NCBI GenBank assembly: GCA_946886325.1
Contig: CAMPIK010000011.1
Location: forward strand, 1 to 15,389
DNA from: an uncultured Shinella sp.
GTDB lineage: Bacteria > Pseudomonadota > Alphaproteobacteria > Rhizobiales > Rhizobiaceae
Direction of reading: 5' to 3'
DNA: 15,389 nucleotides
Shown here: in pieces, positions 14,335 to 15,389 of the stretch
Position numbering within the stretch: position 1 is the stretch's first letter
How the letters are laid out: the number at the start of each line of letters is the position of its first letter
Notes under the pieces: generated by a model
The model's database searches: none
Seen by the model: only the letters and a program-made list of their open reading frames with translations
What the model was told of the DNA's origin: nothing
Program-made: the position numbers and the translations under genes

Positions 14335-14450
14335 TCGCCCGTTCCTCGATGCCGGTTGCGCGTCTTGCCAAGCTTCTTAGCGAAAGCCCGTGCTCTTGTG
14401 CACCCTCATTCTGGTGATGCAAGTTCACAGACCCTGATTCCAGGCGCTGA
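14335..14450. other. argH-lptM intergenic gap (116 bp)
   Basis: This non-coding spacer lies between the argH stop and the lptM start. I see no strong terminator, promoter or conserved RNA in it. The GCTT...AAGC pairing on the minus strand (near 14370-14385) has only four pairs and no T-run. A local promoter for lptM-lysA could lie here, but nothing convincing is visible. Confidence 0.3.
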
Positions 14451-15389
14451 TCAAAGCCGCCCGCGCCACCAGGCGATCTGCTGGCGAACGCCTGAGGGTG
14501 CCGTGCCGCCGAAGGAGGTCCGGCTTGCGACCGAGGCCTCGACGGTCAGGACATTGTAGATCTTGTCGGTGATCGCCGCGTGGATCGACTGCAGATCGGC
14601 AAGCGACAGGTCCGCCAGATCGCAGGCCTTTTCTTCCGCCATGGCAACGGCGCGGCCGGTGACGTGGTGGGCGTCGCGGAAGGGCAGGCCCGCCTCGCGC
14701 ACCAGCCAGTCGGCAAGGTCGGTGGCGGTCGAGAAGCCGGAGCCGGCGGCGGCCTTCATGCGGTCGGTCCGCACGGTCAGGTCGCGCACCATGCCGGTCA
14801 TCGCGGCAATCGCCAGTTCCAGGCTTTCGGCGGCATCGAAGACCTGTTCCTTGTCTTCCTGCATGTCCTTGGAATAGGCGAGCGGCAGGCCCTTCATGAC
14901 GGTCAGCAGCGCGACCAGCGAGCCGTTGATGCGGCCCGTCTTGGCGCGCACCAGCTCGGCGGCATCCGGATTCTTCTTCTGCGGCATGATCGATGAACCG
15001 GTCGAGAAAGAATCCGACAGCCGGATGAAGCCGAATTGCGGCGTCGACCAGATGACGATTTCCTCGGCGAGGCGCGACAGGTGCGTCGCAGCGATGGACG
15101 CGATCGACAGGAACTCCAGCGCGAAGTCGCGGTCGGAGACGGTGTCGATCGAGTTGCGCGTCGGCTCGCGGAAGCCGAGCGCCTCCGCCGTCATGTGCCG
15201 GTCGATCGGGAACCCGGTGCCGGCGAGCGCTGCCGCACCGATCGGGCTTTCGTCAAGCCGCTCGATCGCATCGCGGACCCGCGAGCGGTCGCGGCCGAAC
15301 ATCTCGACATAGGCCATGCAATGGTGGCCGAAGGTCACGGGCTGGGCGGTCTGGAGATGGGTGAAGCCCGGCATGACGGTTGCGGCATG
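14451..15389 (-). CDS. argH: Argininosuccinate lyase, 5' end outside window
   Basis: The C-terminal 312 residues are present and the frame is still open at the right edge, so roughly the first 150 residues of a protein of about 465 are missing. The enzyme splits argininosuccinate into arginine and fumarate, the last step of arginine synthesis. [19 protein letters not shown] near the edge is the conserved lyase region with the His that acts on substrate. The fumarase/lyase superfamily signature [12 protein letters not shown] (about 14967-14999) carries the catalytic serine loop. The C-terminal domain ends normally ([13 protein letters not shown]). An internal ATG at 15374 is not the start, because the conserved motif continues upstream of it. 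It heads the minus-strand order argH-lptM-lysA. Confidence 0.97.
   Translation of the reverse strand, partial: HAATVMPGFTHLQTAQPVTFGHHCMAYVEMFGRDRSRVRDAIERLDESPIGAAALAGTGFPIDRHMTAEALGFREPTRNSIDTVSDRDFALEFLSIASIAATHLSRLAEEIVIWSTPQFGFIRLSDSFSTGSSIMPQKKNPDAAELVRAKTGRINGSLVALLTVMKGLPLAYSKDMQEDKEQVFDAAESLELAIAAMTGMVRDLTVRTDRMKAAAGSGFSTATDLADWLVREAGLPFRDAHHVTGRAVAMAEEKACDLADLSLADLQSIHAAITDKIYNVLTVEASVASRTSFGGTAPSGVRQQIAWWRGRL

Noticed and set aside
1..15389. Mobile elements, CRISPR arrays, tRNA/rRNA genes, transferred islands
   Set aside because: I saw no transposase, integrase, terminal inverted repeats with target duplication, regularly spaced repeats, or cloverleaf sequence, and base composition is even across the window.

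Overview
The window looks like a chromosomal core segment from a Rhizobiales alphaproteobacterium, most likely Rhizobiaceae (Rhizobium/Ensifer/Shinella-like). The GC content and codon use are uniformly high. Protein families, gene spacing and gene order (tyrC next to a DUF2125 gene; ChaC-like, plsC, ydcF, ftsX, ftsE; hpt; a CpdR-type regulator; a TIGR02302/DUF4175 giant; lysA-lptM-argH) fit that group. I see no insertion sequence, phage gene, CRISPR array, tRNA or rRNA. The genus call is an inference from memory of gene order, not a database result.

Layout. Positions 1-1162 (minus strand) hold glyoxalase II (gloB) and a cut-off DUF985 cupin gene, overlapping by one base. A 92-bp divergent gap separates gloB from a class I methyltransferase gene (1255-2004, plus), followed by prephenate dehydrogenase (tyrC, 2092-3021). 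tyrC converges on a membrane-anchored DUF2125 protein (3028-4032, minus). A ChaC-like gamma-glutamylcyclotransferase (about 4130-4654, plus) converges on a minus-strand cluster read as ftsE, ftsX, a ydcF-like gene and plsC (8024 down to 4668). A 210-bp divergent region carrying two abutting dyad-symmetric sites separates ftsE from a plus-strand trio: a single-pass DUF3426-like membrane protein, hpt and a CpdR-like receiver. The last part is all minus strand: argH (cut at the right edge), the small lipoprotein lptM, lysA, then the 875-residue TIGR02302-type membrane protein.

Functional themes. Two genes are glutathione-linked (gloB, chaC-like). Three are amino-acid biosynthetic (tyrC, lysA, argH), and one is purine salvage (hpt). 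A strong envelope and division theme runs through ftsEX, plsC, the YdcF-like protein, the DUF2125 protein, the TIGR02302 protein and lptM, with a cell-cycle proteolysis adaptor (CpdR) nearby. The least understood items are the TIGR02302 protein, the DUF2125 protein, the DUF3426-like protein without a zinc ribbon, and the palindromes at 8133-8157 and 12800-12829. I did not find clear evidence of a wholly new multi-gene system. This is ordinary core genome with several poorly characterised envelope genes.
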